From positions 62,365,900 to 62,429,899 of the forward strand of contig JASWHV010000002.1 in NCBI GenBank assembly GCA_030760725.1: a stretch of DNA of 64,000 nt, written 5' to 3'. The position numbers were made by a program, and so were the translations under genes. Source of the stretch: Neostapfia colusana. Its lineage: Eukaryota > Streptophyta > Magnoliopsida > Poales > Poaceae. This document shows positions 1-10,700 of the stretch, piece after piece (the stretch's first letter is position 1; each line of letters begins with the position of its first letter). A model generated the notes under the pieces. It was not told the origin of the DNA, did not search any database, and saw nothing but the letters and a program-made list of their open reading frames with translations.

Positions 1-218
1 TCTAAAAACAAAAGAATTTAAAATTAGGTTAGATAAATTCCCAAACAAAAATCCTATTTTGAATGAAAGTTGGGGTAAGATGAAGAAAATGACTCCTTTA
101 ATAACACTTTTCCACCCACACATTGGAAAATAGTTTTTAAGAAAATAGGGCCCTTAAATACGTCCATTTCTACCTAGGTCCACGTTCCTACGGGCAACCT
201 TGGCTCTGATACCACCTC
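1..218 (-). other. 5' leader of family A chromovirus copy A1, with PBS
   Basis: Read on the minus strand, this is the untranslated leader just inside the 5' LTR of copy A1. It matches the leader of A+ (28987-29202), which also runs about 217 bp from LTR end to the ORF0 start codon, so the window edge falls at the expected ORF0 start. The primer-binding site, complementary to the 3' end of initiator methionine tRNA, is at 203-214 (TGGTATCAGAGC on the minus strand), four bases from the LTR. The rest of A1 lies to the left of the window. Confidence 0.9.
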
Positions 219-3200
219 TGTCACACCCGGTTTTTCCGAAGAAACAACCAAGTGAATATCACATGTATGCCAGGATCATTTTCTCATACATGTGATGACA
301 AATAGTGAAGCATCATTGATTACAAGCCAGGTGTCGAATATAAATAAGTCTTACATCGCAAATGTCTCAATGGACACTAATGCTTCATCACAAGTAAATA
401 AACTAGCAGCGGAATATTATTCTTTTAGGGCTCCATCACAGGCGTTGCCCGGGGGTCTTCATGAACCTAAAATCCTTCCTCGGGTCCAAAATCTTGGTCG
501 TTATACACCACCTCATTATGTTGACCTGAGCAGCAATATAAACCAACAAATATGCAAGGTTGAGTACCAATGGTACTCAGCAAGTGTGGGAAAATTATAT
601 CATGCATGGCTAGAACAAGGAGAGGTTGAACTCATGGTTAAAGTACTACGCAATTAATACCTATCACCTTAGCTTATTTAAGCACTTACATTACTACACA
701 GGTGAAATGGTCCCAATCTCCCATCCCATCATCATAATCCAATAACCATAACATCATTTCCAATGTTAAGCTCCCCGCTTAACATCCACAACTCCCAAAA
801 ACCTTCACTCCTATAATCATGAATAAGTCCAGGCCGCTCTTAACCGTGAGCACGGCTGTCAAGACAGTTTTGACTCTGCAGAGTTTGTACCACTGTACCC
901 ACAAGTAGTGATTTCATCCCCCGTTGCCGGGTGGACTAAAAGAACCTCCATTATGCCAGTGGCTACGATCCACATTCACACTTCCCAGGTGTGCGGCCAG
1001 GAGATCACTACGAAGCCTTTACAAAGGGATTCCCGATGAGCGTGGGCCCACTGAGGTTTCACCCCTAACAGCATACAAGAGGCTCCAACCCCGCTGCAGT
1101 GGCCCCCTCTTGAGCCTTGCGGTTCATATGGTAGTCCAGCTGACACCTACTCCCCGCACCATCCAACACACCCATACTACGCCGGGGATACACCTAATTA
1201 ATTGGCCAAGCTGCCCCATCTCAGCATGTGGTTGGCACTGTAAAGCCGGGTTACATGCTCCATGAACCGGTCCTTAGGATCCAGGCAAGTACTAAACACA
1301 AACCCAAGTCTCGTGCACCCAGCACACAACCAAAACATCCAACTTGCCTTGATCCCTACCTCTACATAACTCACAATGTCTCATTCAAGAGTATGGTAAT
1401 ATAAACTGATGATCTCATGTCCCAAATATCCCATTCTAAGCATGGCTAAGCAAATGCATGTAAATAAATGACATGGTAAAATAAATCCCAACCCAAGCTA
1501 CAAGGAAACAAGGTAATGCAATTCTAGGGAAACTTTCCTAGCATGGGTTTCATATTTCATTTGACAATGCAAATAATTCTATCTACACATCCTAGCATAG
1601 GATCAAAGTGGTCAAGGACACTTGCCTCCTTCTTGCTGCTCTTGAAAAGGGTATTCCTGGTCTTGGAAATGAATAACTTGTTCTTGAACAGGTTCTACTT
1701 CATACCATCACACATAGCAAAAGAAAAACAACAATCCATAAGACATAGTTCACACTTACACTTCATACAAACCACACATTCACATTTATGAAATTCATTC
1801 ACCATTATATGTGTTGTGTTTCAGTTTTAAATAAATCCTTATATTAAACTACTACACCTTTTTACTACCAAATGTGTATGAAAAGTATTTTTCTTCTCCA
1901 TATGTGCCTTCAGAATTTCTACCAACCCTAAACTGAACTCTTTGGATTTTTGAAACTCCATTTATCATTTACTAGTTGCTATATTTTCAGATTTATATTC
2001 CTATGCATAATTGTGTATTTTATTATTAAATTAGTAATACACATCACCTAAACAGAATAGGTTCTGTTCCTAAATAATTTAAAATCATATTTTGACCTTG
2101 GCTTCTGATGTAGACTATTTCATAATTATTTTCCCTATTTTTCTATAACTAATATTTACTTAAAAATGTGTCCCTAAATGTGAATAATAGATGAAACAGA
2201 TTTATTTCAACCCAAAAATATATTTTTATCTTACTCCAAAGTTTTCTAAGTACTAAGAAAGTTTTTAATTAATTTTGACAATTATGTTTGTCCCACTTTT
2301 TAATTTTTAAACACTAGTTACATATTCAATTTTCTAAATTAATTACTAAACAGGGTTAAAATAATGAATTCACCCCATTACAGGGTCTATAATATTATTT
2401 TTATAATTTCCAGGGGTCTAGCTACATTTATCAGAGGCGTTTTTCCTAATTTCTATTAAGTCCAGGGGCTAAAACTGATTTTTAAATGAATTTACATGAT
2501 TTTCTGGAGTTCCAGGGGCTAGATCTGAAGTTTCCGGGGCTAGCTCTCAATTCCAGAGAACCCTAGGGGGTAGCACGTAAGAATTCTAGTCTTTATAACG
2601 CGGGGCTGACGTGGACCGTCCGATTTTAAACCGACGGCTGAGATTATAACATCGAACCGGTACGCGGGGTTTTAAAGTCTACCGTGCGATTTAAAATAAA
2701 CGGCGCACAAGCGGCCACGTCGCTCTGATCGAGCGCGGGCGGCGCTGCCGGCGGCGCACGGCGGCGGGAAGCGGCGATCTCGCCGGAAAGTTTCGGATCC
2801 TCGAGAATTCTGCCTAAAAATGTGATCTTATGGCCTAGACCGGTAGAGGGGAGGTCAGGGATCTCACCTCGGGGGTTTTCTCGAGCTCGGGGGTCCTGGA
2901 AAGTGATCGGCGGCGAGGTCCGAGGCAAAACCACGGCGAAGCTCGTCGGCGCTGTGTTTACACCGTAACTCTCCGAGTTTTCTGCACCTGCAAAGTTCCC
3001 CGGAGGCGGTGGATCAAGACCAGCGAGTTAGATCAGAGTTTCCGAGTTTAGATCGGCCAGAATTCACCGGCGAAGTCTCGGTGCTCACCGGAGTAAAAAT
3101 CGGCGATCGCGTGGGAAAAACTGATCGGATCGGGGGTTTTTATAGCCGGGGGAGGGCGGTGGGTCTGTTGTGATCGAGTTGGAGTCCTCTGGGACCAGAA

Positions 3201-3558
3201 TTCGGGCGGCGGGACGGGTTTCCCGATCGGTTAAGATCGCGCGCGCTCGGGAGAAAAGTCCGGGGTCGGCGCGAGCGAGGTTGGGGATGACAGGTGGGTC
3301 CCACCTGTCTGTGTGAGAGAGCGCGGGCTCGCGCGGGGGCGGGCTGCGCGTGCAAAGCTGGGCCGGCTGGCGGGTTTCGGCCCACTGGCCGGTTTTTTCC
3401 CGTTTTTCTTTTTCTTTTTCCATTTCTTTTCTGTTTTGAGTCTTATTTGAATTCCAGTTTGAATTTGAATTTTTGCAAAACATGCAACACGTCCAAAAAT
3501 TTTGAAATTCCCCTCTGAGCATGGTTTAGAGTTTTGAATAAAAATTTGGGGTGTTACA
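219..3558 (-). repeat. 5' LTR of family A chromovirus copy A1
   Basis: A 3.34-kb LTR in reverse orientation: the plus strand starts TGTCACACCC at 219 and ends GGGTGTTACA at 3558, so the element reads TGTAACACC...GGGTGTGACA. It aligns along its length with the two LTRs of A+. A GC-rich block (about 2640-3420 here) lies in the promoter-proximal part and an AT-rich block (about 1800-2500) follows it in transcription order. The outer end at 3558 abuts Sirevirus-type sequence, so A1 inserted into that element. It is visibly more diverged than the other copies. The 5-bp target-site duplication cannot be checked because the other end is outside the window. Confidence 0.93.
3137..3144 (-). promoter_or_regulatory. 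TATA box of LTR A1
   Basis: Reads TATAAAAA on the minus strand. It sits at the same place as the TATATAAA of the A+ LTRs, about 400 bp inside the outer LTR end, with GC-rich DNA on both sides. The base composition differs from the other copies. Confidence 0.55.
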
Positions 3559-3659
3559 ATGTACATTGCCTCAATAGATGTATTCCTACCATGTTCCTAC
3601 TCTTGTGCCCTTAGATAGGAGATTTGATTCAAATGAAACATTAGGGTTCTTATGCCAGG

Positions 3660-3737
3660 CCGGACTAGTCCGGCGCATAGAGGCGGACAAGTCCGGTCCA
3701 CCGGACAAGTCCGCACTCTGAAACCGGACAAGTCCGG
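3660..3737. repeat. Internal cluster of four CCGGAC(T/A)AGTCCGG palindromes
   Basis: Four copies of a 14-bp palindrome or near-palindrome start at 3660, 3684, 3701 and 3724, between the broken left edge and the terminal ORF. They are the same motif as the array in the 3' LTR of this element, so the motif is not confined to the LTR. Spacing here is 24, 17 and 23 bp. Confidence 0.85.
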
Positions 3738-3802
3738 CCTCTGACAGTTGAACCCCTATGTTCCCATTTGAAGTCGATAATGAGTCCATTTGCATCTAAT
3801 CC

Positions 3803-5323
3803 TTGAACTCCTTATCAGGCATCATGTCTTCAGGCTCAGATGACAGCCCCTTTCACATTGATGAAGACGTTCAACGCGAGAAAGTGAGGAGGACCAAGGA
3901 GAGAGTTATGAAGAAGAGACATGATGTCAATGTCCACTCTCCACCCTCCGACGACAATCAACCTAAGAAGAGGAAAGTGATTGGCAAAAGGCCTCTAAGG
4001 AAAGATGCTGTTGAGGGCTCGTCGGGGCCAAAAAGAATCCTCAATAAAGGGAAGGGACTTGCTAGTGGTCCCCTTGGGCCCTTGAAGATGAAAAACCCTA
4101 TTCACCGCAACAGGCAGCCTTCAAGTGAGGATTTCACTAGAAAAGGGAGTGAGCTAGCTGATAATTTCAGGAAGATTCAAGTGTATGACCGACCTAAGCA
4201 ATGCTCTGATCCAAGGTTCTAGAGCAACTTCCATGCAGACTACTACGAGCATGTGTACATGAAGATGAAGAACCCTGTAGTAGAGAGTCAGTGGCTAAAT
4301 CTTGAATATCTGAAGTCGAAGAGGTATCCTGCCTTTCGTGAGATGGTGGAGGCATTAGAGAGGCACAGTCTGACGGACCTGCTATCCTTTGAGTATGACT
4401 GGAACAATGAAGTAATTACCCAGTTTTACTCCACTCTCTATTTTGCTCGGGATGATGGAGACAGTCTTACTTGGATGACTCATGGTTCAAGGTATAGTGT
4501 CACGTATGATGAATTTGCTAGGATTCTTCACCTCCAACACACTTTGGATCATGAACTGGTCATTCATAATCTGAAACCCCTGGAGAAGGAGGAACTTGAA
4601 TTTCTCTATGACACAAGGATGCCATATGTTCCTCCCACCATCAAATATCTAAAGCCCTTCTTTGTGGTCCTAAACAGAGTCTTGAGAAAGACTATAGCTC
4701 CTAAGGATGGAGATGCGGGAACTATACAAGTGACTTTGAGGACTCTCATGAAGGTCATTAGTGGAAGGAGACCATTCAATGTCTTTGAGTATATTTACAA
4801 CGACATTGTGAACATCTCAATTACACCCAATAGGTCCTGTGGATACGCACCGTATATCATGTACATGATTGAGAAAGTGACGGGACTCGAGTTTGTCAAG
4901 GATGTCAAGCATATGGGGTTGAAGCCGCAAAAACCCACCGAGTACACTCTCCCTCCGGCTCCAACTGCCCCGTCCTCTCCACCAGTGGAGAGGAGATCAA
5001 AGCAAGCTCATGATGACACTAGATCTGCAGCTGCTCCTCCTGGATCTCCACCTGCCCAAGAATCATCCAGCAGCATTCTCAAGATGCTCTCCTCCATCTT
5101 TGCCTGCTGCCGTAAGATCGAAGACAGACAGCACAAAGAAAAGCATGCAAGGAAGAAACATCAACAGTACGTCAATGCCAATATCAAGTCCATCTGTGCA
5201 AAGCTTGAGATTGAGCCCGTTGGATCACCGCCCGCCTCCGAGGACTCGGAGGAAGATCCTGCTCCCGTGGATGCTGAAGATGAAGATCAGACTGAGACTG
5301 ACGGAGGAGGCAGCGATGAGTGA
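3803..5323 (+). pseudogene. Sirevirus 3'-terminal ORF (plant transposon protein type), split by a TAG stop
   Basis: One reading frame of about 506 codons, interrupted by an in-frame TAG at 4220-4222. The first part is 139 aa. It is very basic and carries an SV40-type nuclear localisation signal PKKRKV at residues 54-59 (3962-3979), followed by further K/R clusters. The second part (4253-5323, 356 aa) has a globular domain resembling the 'putative plant transposon protein' family (WNNEVITQFYSTLYF, SVTYDEFARILHL). A Pro/Ser-rich linker, a short Cys-containing segment, a K/H-rich helix and an acidic tail follow. The position, after pol and before the 3' LTR, is where soybean SIRE1 carries its 'env-like' ORF. 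I see no signal peptide or membrane span, and the NLS argues for a nuclear protein. Family assignment is from recall of motifs. Confidence 0.7.
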
Positions 5324-5703
5324 TTCCCCTCAATTTTTCCCTTTTTGGTGCCTTGATGCCAAAGGGGGAGAGATTGAGATTAGGGAAGATTGAGATTAGA
5401 TTTGGACTATTTCTATCTAGTATTAGTTATTAAGCTCTTTTGTGGTCAAGGACATGTACCTATTTTAAAATCTTATAATGCACTATTTCTTTTCTTATGT
5501 GTGATGCACTATATGTTCACTATTGTGTGTCTTTATTCTATCACATTTTGTTTATCACACACTTGTTAGGCACCCCACCATAAGGTGTGTTCATATGTGA
5601 GAAACTTTTTGTGAATTCTTTATTATTCTCATATGTGCACACCTTATGAAAATCAACCTTTTATTCTCAATTGTGATATCTCAAATGGTTGTCATCAATC
5701 ACC
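5324..5703. other. Noncoding spacer between Sirevirus ORF and 3' LTR
   Basis: AT-rich sequence with no supportable ORF. It carries CACACCTTATG/CATAAGGTGTG-like direct and inverted short repeats near 5578-5592 and 5636-5648, and lies between two polypurine motifs. Confidence 0.6.
5361..5372 (+). other. Upstream polypurine-tract-like motif of the Sirevirus element
   Basis: AAAGGGGGAGAG directly follows the terminal ORF within TTGATGCCAAAGGGGGAG. It is a second copy of the purine motif found next to the LTR. Repeated PPT-like motifs upstream of the 3' LTR are known in Sireviruses. Confidence 0.6.
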
Positions 5704-5716
5704 AAAAAGGGGGAGA
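5704..5716 (+). other. Polypurine tract of the Sirevirus element
   Basis: AAAAAGGGGGAGA lies immediately before the 3' LTR start (5718). It is the expected plus-strand primer for reverse transcription. Confidence 0.8.
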
Positions 5717-5994
5717 TTGAAAGTGCATCTAGGAAATCCCTTGTGGGTTTTGGCTAATTGATGACAAGCATATGAGATCCTAACGAAATGATTGCCGGAC
5801 AAACTAAGTGAACTAGCTAGGTGTGCACAAAAAGATGAAAAATAGAGTGGTGCCCGAAAAGAAAGACTTTAAGTGGAATTTGGAAGAACGAAGTAGATGA
5901 AAATGTATAGGGTGTGTGTGAGAGACACGTCCCAAGAGCTCATGACTTTGAATAAGGGCAAGGAGTTTAAAAATCAACTAAAATCCACTGAAAA

Positions 5995-6336
5995 CCGGAC
6001 TAGTCCGTTCATGGACCGGACTAGTCCGTTTAACTTTCTGGAAGACGCAATCATAGTGCACCGGACTAGTCCGCCTTGTGAACCGGACTAGTCCGGTCAG
6101 CTCACTGGAATGCAACCGGACAAGTCCGGTTTTAGACCGGACTAGTCCGGTCATATCTCTGTTGTCCTCTTTAGAGGACTGCGGACTAGTCCATCCAAGC
6201 GACAGGACTAGTCCGCTGAAGTTTCTGAAACCCCATTTCACATAGCACCGGACAAGTCCGGTTTGTGGACCGGACTAGCCGGTTAACCCACTGGAAGTAG
6301 ACCGGACAAGCCCGAACATATACCGGACTAGTCCGG
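5995..6336. repeat. Array of 12 phased CCGGAC(T/A)AGTCCGG palindromes in U3
   Basis: Twelve copies or near-copies of the 14-bp palindrome start at 5995, 6016, 6061, 6083, 6116, 6137, 6181, 6203, 6248, 6270, 6302 and 6323. They form six pairs 21-22 bp apart. Distances between pairs are 54-67 bp, and every start-to-start interval is near a multiple of 11 bp. Some copies are degenerate (6203, 6270, 6302). The array ends about 36 bp before the TATA box, a position expected of an upstream regulatory region. Confidence 0.9.
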
Positions 6337-6372
6337 TAGTAGGTTTAACAATGGTAACTTCTTGGGAAAGCC

Positions 6373-6380
6373 TATAAAAA
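6373..6380 (+). promoter_or_regulatory. TATA box of the Sirevirus LTR
   Basis: TATAAAAA within CCTATAAAAAGAGG, just downstream of the palindrome array. It is the likely core promoter for the element transcript; initiation would be expected around 6405. Confidence 0.7.
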
Positions 6381-7147
6381 GAGGTCCTTCGTCTTTTCCA
6401 TGAAAAGACACGACACATATTGTTAAAAACTTGAACCCTAGCGCCGCCACCTGACCCAAGAGCCTAAAAACACATCTCCCCACACATCTAAGTTGCAAAA
6501 AGGTGAAGATCAATCAAATACTTGGATTTGGGATTGGGAGATCATCGTTCCTTCGTTGTGAGCTCTTGGGGTTTGATCTCTCTACACTCATATTCTGCAT
6601 TGTAATCTTTTTGAGTGTATTTGATCAACTTCTCATTGTAATTCTTGTGGGAGCCCTCAACGTGTGAGGTTGCCCCATAAACACGGTGATTACACTTGAT
6701 AGTGAAGTCAAGTCGGCCTGTGTGGTGACTTGAAGAGGGAAAGGGTTGAGAACCCAGCTCTGTGTGAGCTTCCTCAATGAGGACGTAGATCTCTTGGTGA
6801 GATCGAACCTCGGTAAAAATTTGTGTCTTTTGTCTCTCATTTGTTTTGCATTTTGACACATTAGATCACTAGTTTGCTAGTCATCGTTTGAGTTTCTTAC
6901 AATTATGCACGTGCATCTATACAATAAATTTAATTTATAAAAACTGTTGTTCTCATTCGGCTGCTAAAAGATTAAATTTGTGAGACACACTTGATTAACT
7001 CAAATAATTCAGCACACCGGACTAGTCCGCCCACCGAACCGGACTAGTCCGGTCAGTCAAGTTTCTGATAACTTCATTAAGTGTGCATGAATTCTTTAAA
7101 GGCCTATTCACCCCCCCCTCTAGGCCACATTCACTCAGTCCTTTCCA

Positions 7148-7517
7148 GGTGGCGACGATAGATGTGACTCTGACAGGTGATTGTCTCCCAGGTGACATCC
7201 TTCTCCGCATCGACCTGTGTCGCTCAACAAGCTGGAGAGCGGTGGATCTTGAGCAGCTGATTTTCGTGGATAATCCTCATTTCTGAACTCCATTCTTCCC
7301 ACTTCTCACGGATGATTCGGGTGGAGCTGTAGTGTATGATTAGCTTGCCCGTATTGCCGGCGGCTTGGAGCATGCGTCGAAGACGGCGCAACAAGCCTCC
7401 TACTGCCAATCCGTAGGAGAGATACGTCACCGGACGGTTCTCCTCTCTCAAGGCAAGGGCAACTACGGGAACTCTCCCTCCGGTGGACTTGCGGGCGGTG
7501 CAGATCATGCGAACCAT
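7148..7517 (-). pseudogene. ORF0 of family A copy A2, N-terminal part, with H3-tail-like start
   Basis: Upstream-of-gag ORF of A2, reading left from ATG at 7517. The first 14 residues are MVRMICTARKSTGG. Aligned from Met with plant histone H3, 13 of the first 22 positions are identical, including TARKSTGG (H3 residues 6-13). The lysine equivalent to H3K9 is codon 7488-7490 (AAG). The ORF continues as in A+ (LALREEN, VTYLSYGLAVGGLLRRLRRML) to a TGA at 7224-7226. A+ has CGA there, so this is a C-to-T change at a CpG. Homology continues to 7148, where the Sirevirus element breaks the ORF. I do not recognise a database family for the body of the protein. ORFs upstream of gag (orf0) have been reported in some rice gypsy elements (RIRE3/RIRE8, from memory). 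Confidence 0.75.
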
Positions 7518-7732
7518 CTAAAACATAAGGCATTTAAATTTAAGTTAGATAAGATTTTAAACAAAAATCCTATTTTTGAATAAAAGTTGGGGTAAGATGA
7601 ATAAGGTGACCCCATAACACTTTTCAACCCACACCTTTGTAAAATAGTTTTTAAGAAAATAGTGTCCTTAAATACGTCCATTTCTACCTAGGTCCACGTT
7701 CCTACGGGCAACCTTGGCTCTGATACCACTTC
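7518..7732 (-). other. 5' leader of A2 with PBS
   Basis: Leader between LTR and ORF0 start of A2. The primer-binding site is at 7717-7728 (TGGTATCAGAGC on the minus strand). The ORF0 start codon is preceded by TTATGTTTTAG on the minus strand, which resembles a 3' splice site and is also present in A+. Confidence 0.88.
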
Positions 7733-10700
7733 TTTCACACCCGGTTTCTCCGAAGAACAACCGAGTGAATATCACATGTATGCCAGGATCATTTTCTCAT
7801 ACATGTGATGACAAATAGTGAAGCATCATTTATTACAAGCCAGGTGTCGAATATAAATAAGTCTTACATAGCATATGTCTCGATGGACGATAATAAGTTC
7901 ATGACATATAAATAAAACAGCAGCGGAATATTATTCTTGTGTGCTCCATCACAGGCGTTGCCCGGGGGACTCCATGAACTTAGAAACCTTCTTCAGGTCT
8001 GAAGTCTTGATCATTAAACACCACATCATCCCCTTGACCTGAGCAGCAATTTAAACCAACAAATATGCAAGGTTGAGTACCGGGGGTACTCAGCAAGTGT
8101 GGGAAAGTTATGTCATGCATGGCCAGAGCAAGGAGAAGTTGAACTCATGGTTAAAGAATTACCCAATTATTACCTACCACCTTAGCTTATTGAGCACCTA
8201 CATTACTACACAAGTGAAATGGTCCCAATCTCCCATCCCATCATCATAATCAAATAACCATAACATCATTTCCAATGTTAAGCTCCCCGCTTAACATCCA
8301 CAACTTCCAAAGTCATCATCCTCTAATCATGAATAAGTCCAAGCCGCTCTTGACCATGAGCACGGCTGTCGTGACAGTTTTGACTCTGCAGAGTTTGCAC
8401 CACTGTACCCACATGTAGTGATTTCATCCCCCGTTGCCGGGTGGACTAAAAGAACCTCCATTATGCTAGTGGCCCCGAACCACATTCACACTTCCCAGGT
8501 GTGTACCAAGGAGATCACTACGAAGCCTTTACAAAGGGATTCCCAACGAGCTTGGGCCCACTGAGGTTTCACCCCTAACAGCAAACATGAGGCTCCAACC
8601 CCGCTGCAGTGGCCCCCTCTTGAGCCTTGCGGTTCATATGGTAGTCCAGCTGACACCTACTCCCTGAACCATCCAACACACCCATTCTACATCGGGGATA
8701 CACCTAATTAATTGGCCAAGCTGTCCCATCTCAACATGTGGTTGGCACGGTAAAGCCAGGTTACATGCTCCATGAATCGGTCCTTAGGATCCAGGCAAGT
8801 ACTAAACACAAACCCGAGTCTCGTGCACCCAACACCAACCAAATCATCCAACTTGCCTCGATACCTACCTCTACATAACTCATAATGTCTCATTCAAGAG
8901 TAAGGTAAACAAGTTGATGATATCATATCCCACTTATCCCATTCTAAGCATGGCTAAGCATAAGTAATATGAATGAATGACATAATAAAGCAAATCCCAA
9001 CCCAAGCTACAAGGAAAACAAGGTAATGCAATTCTATGGAAACTTCCTAGCATGGGTTTCATATTTCAATTGACAATGCAAATAATTCTATCTACACATC
9101 CTAGTATAGGAACAAAGTTGTCAAGGACACTTGCCTTCTTCTTGCTGTTCTGAGAATGGAAAGTCTTGGTCTTGGAAGGGAAGAACTTGCTCTGGGGCAG
9201 GTTCTACTCATGCCAACACACATAGCAAAAGAAAACAACAATCCATAAGACATAGTTCACACTTTCACTCCACACATACATACATATGATAGTCAATCAC
9301 ATTTCTAAGTATTGTGGTTACTCTAGATATGTTGATTTTTAGCCTACATGCACTTTTAAACATATGTATATGATTTCTAACTTTTGTATTCAGATTTCTG
9401 TTTGCACACTATATATGAATTTCCAATTTAAACAAATTCTTTAATACACTCTTTAGCTACCAAGTTTGCATGGAAGGTAATTTCCTACTCCAAAGGGGTT
9501 TTCATATCTTCTACCAAATCCTAAACTGAAGTCTTTACTTCATTTATCATTTTCTAGTTATGCATACCTATTTTCCTATATTTTCCAGATTTATTGTCTA
9601 TGCCTAAAAGTGAGTTTTAATATTAAATAGTAGGGCATATCATCTAAACAGAATAGGTTCTGATCTAAAATATTAAATAATATATTTTGGAACTTCTCCT
9701 CTGATGTGAACTAATTTAAATTTATTTTACTAATTTTCAGAATTAATTCCTAACCTAAGATTGTGTCCCTATAACTAATAAATGTGAACAATCAATTAAA
9801 CAGATTCATTTCAACTTAAGATCTACTTTTAACTCATTCTAAGTTTTTCCAAGTGCTAGGAGAGTTTAAATTTGAATTTACAATGTGTTTGTCTCACCTT
9901 TTAAATTTTAAATCCTAATCACATATTCAAATTCCTAAATTTAATATTATATAGGGTTAAAAAGGTAAACTCACCCCACTACAGAGTCTATTATATTATT
10001 TCATAAATTTCTAGGGCTCTAGCTACACATAACAAAGGGGTTTTCCTAATTTTTATTAAGTCCAGGGGCTAAAACTGTTTTTTAAATGAATTTACATGAA
10101 ATTCTGAAGTTCCAGGGGCTAGATCAGAAGTTTCCGGGGCTAGCTCGTATTTTACGAGATCCCCAGGGGGTAGCGCGTAAGAATCCCGGCCTCTATAATG
10201 CGGGGCTGATGTGGACCGTCCGATTTAAAATAGACGGCTCAGATTAGATCGCCGAACCGGTACGCGCGGGTTTTAATTCTACCGTGCCATTTAAAATAAA
10301 CGGCGCATAAGCGGCCACGTCGCTCTGACTGTGCGCGGGCGGCGCTGCCTGGCGGCGGAAGGCGGCGATCTCGCCGGAGAACTTCGGATCTTCGTCTATA
10401 CCTCCTAAAACTGGGATCTTATGGCATAGATCGGTAGAGGGGAGGTCGGGGATCTCACCTCGGGGTTTTTCTTGAGCTCGGAGGTCCTGGAAGGCGGTCG
10501 GCGTCGAGGTCCGAGGTGGAACCGCTGCGGTGCTCATCGGAGCTGTGCCTAGAGTGCAAACCACCGAGTTTTCTGCACCTGCGTGATTCCCCGGAGGCGG
10601 TGGAACACGATCAGCGCGTTAGATTGGAAAATCCGAGCAGGGATCGAGAGAAAACGGTGATCGGAGCTTCGGTTCTCACCGGGAGGAAAAACAGCTGATC

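Larger units (their letters stand above)
3559..7147 (+). mobile_element. Sirevirus-type Ty1/copia element, 3' part
   Basis: The 3' end of a Ty1/copia element of the Sirevirus (Maximus/SIRE) lineage in plus orientation: a terminal ORF downstream of where pol would be, polypurine tracts, then a 3' LTR beginning TGAAAGTGCATCTAGG and ending TTTCCA. The LTR start and the sequence TGATGCCAAAGGGGGAG after the ORF are typical of the lineage (established knowledge). Gag, protease, integrase and RT are outside the window. Its left side is cut by A1 at 3558/3559. Its right end at 7147 lies inside ORF0 of A2, so it inserted into A2. Confidence 0.85.
5718..7147 (+). repeat. 3' LTR of the Sirevirus-type element
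   Basis: A 1.43-kb LTR starting TGAAAGTGCATC after the polypurine tract. It ends TTTCCA after the C-run and CTCTAGGCCACATTC typical of this lineage. In order it holds a palindrome array (5995-6336), a TATA box (6373-6380), a transcribed part, and another palindrome pair near its end (7017, 7039). The base after the LTR resumes A2 ORF0 sequence (GGTGGCGACG), which fixes the boundary. Confidence 0.85.

Noticed and set aside
3803..5323. A host protein-coding gene
   Set aside because: It lies between a Sirevirus internal region and its polypurine tract/3' LTR in the same orientation, so it belongs to the element.
5995..6336. CRISPR-like array
   Set aside because: Repeats are 14-bp palindromes with short spacers in a eukaryotic LTR upstream of a TATA box. 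No cas genes; a plant nuclear context rules it out.
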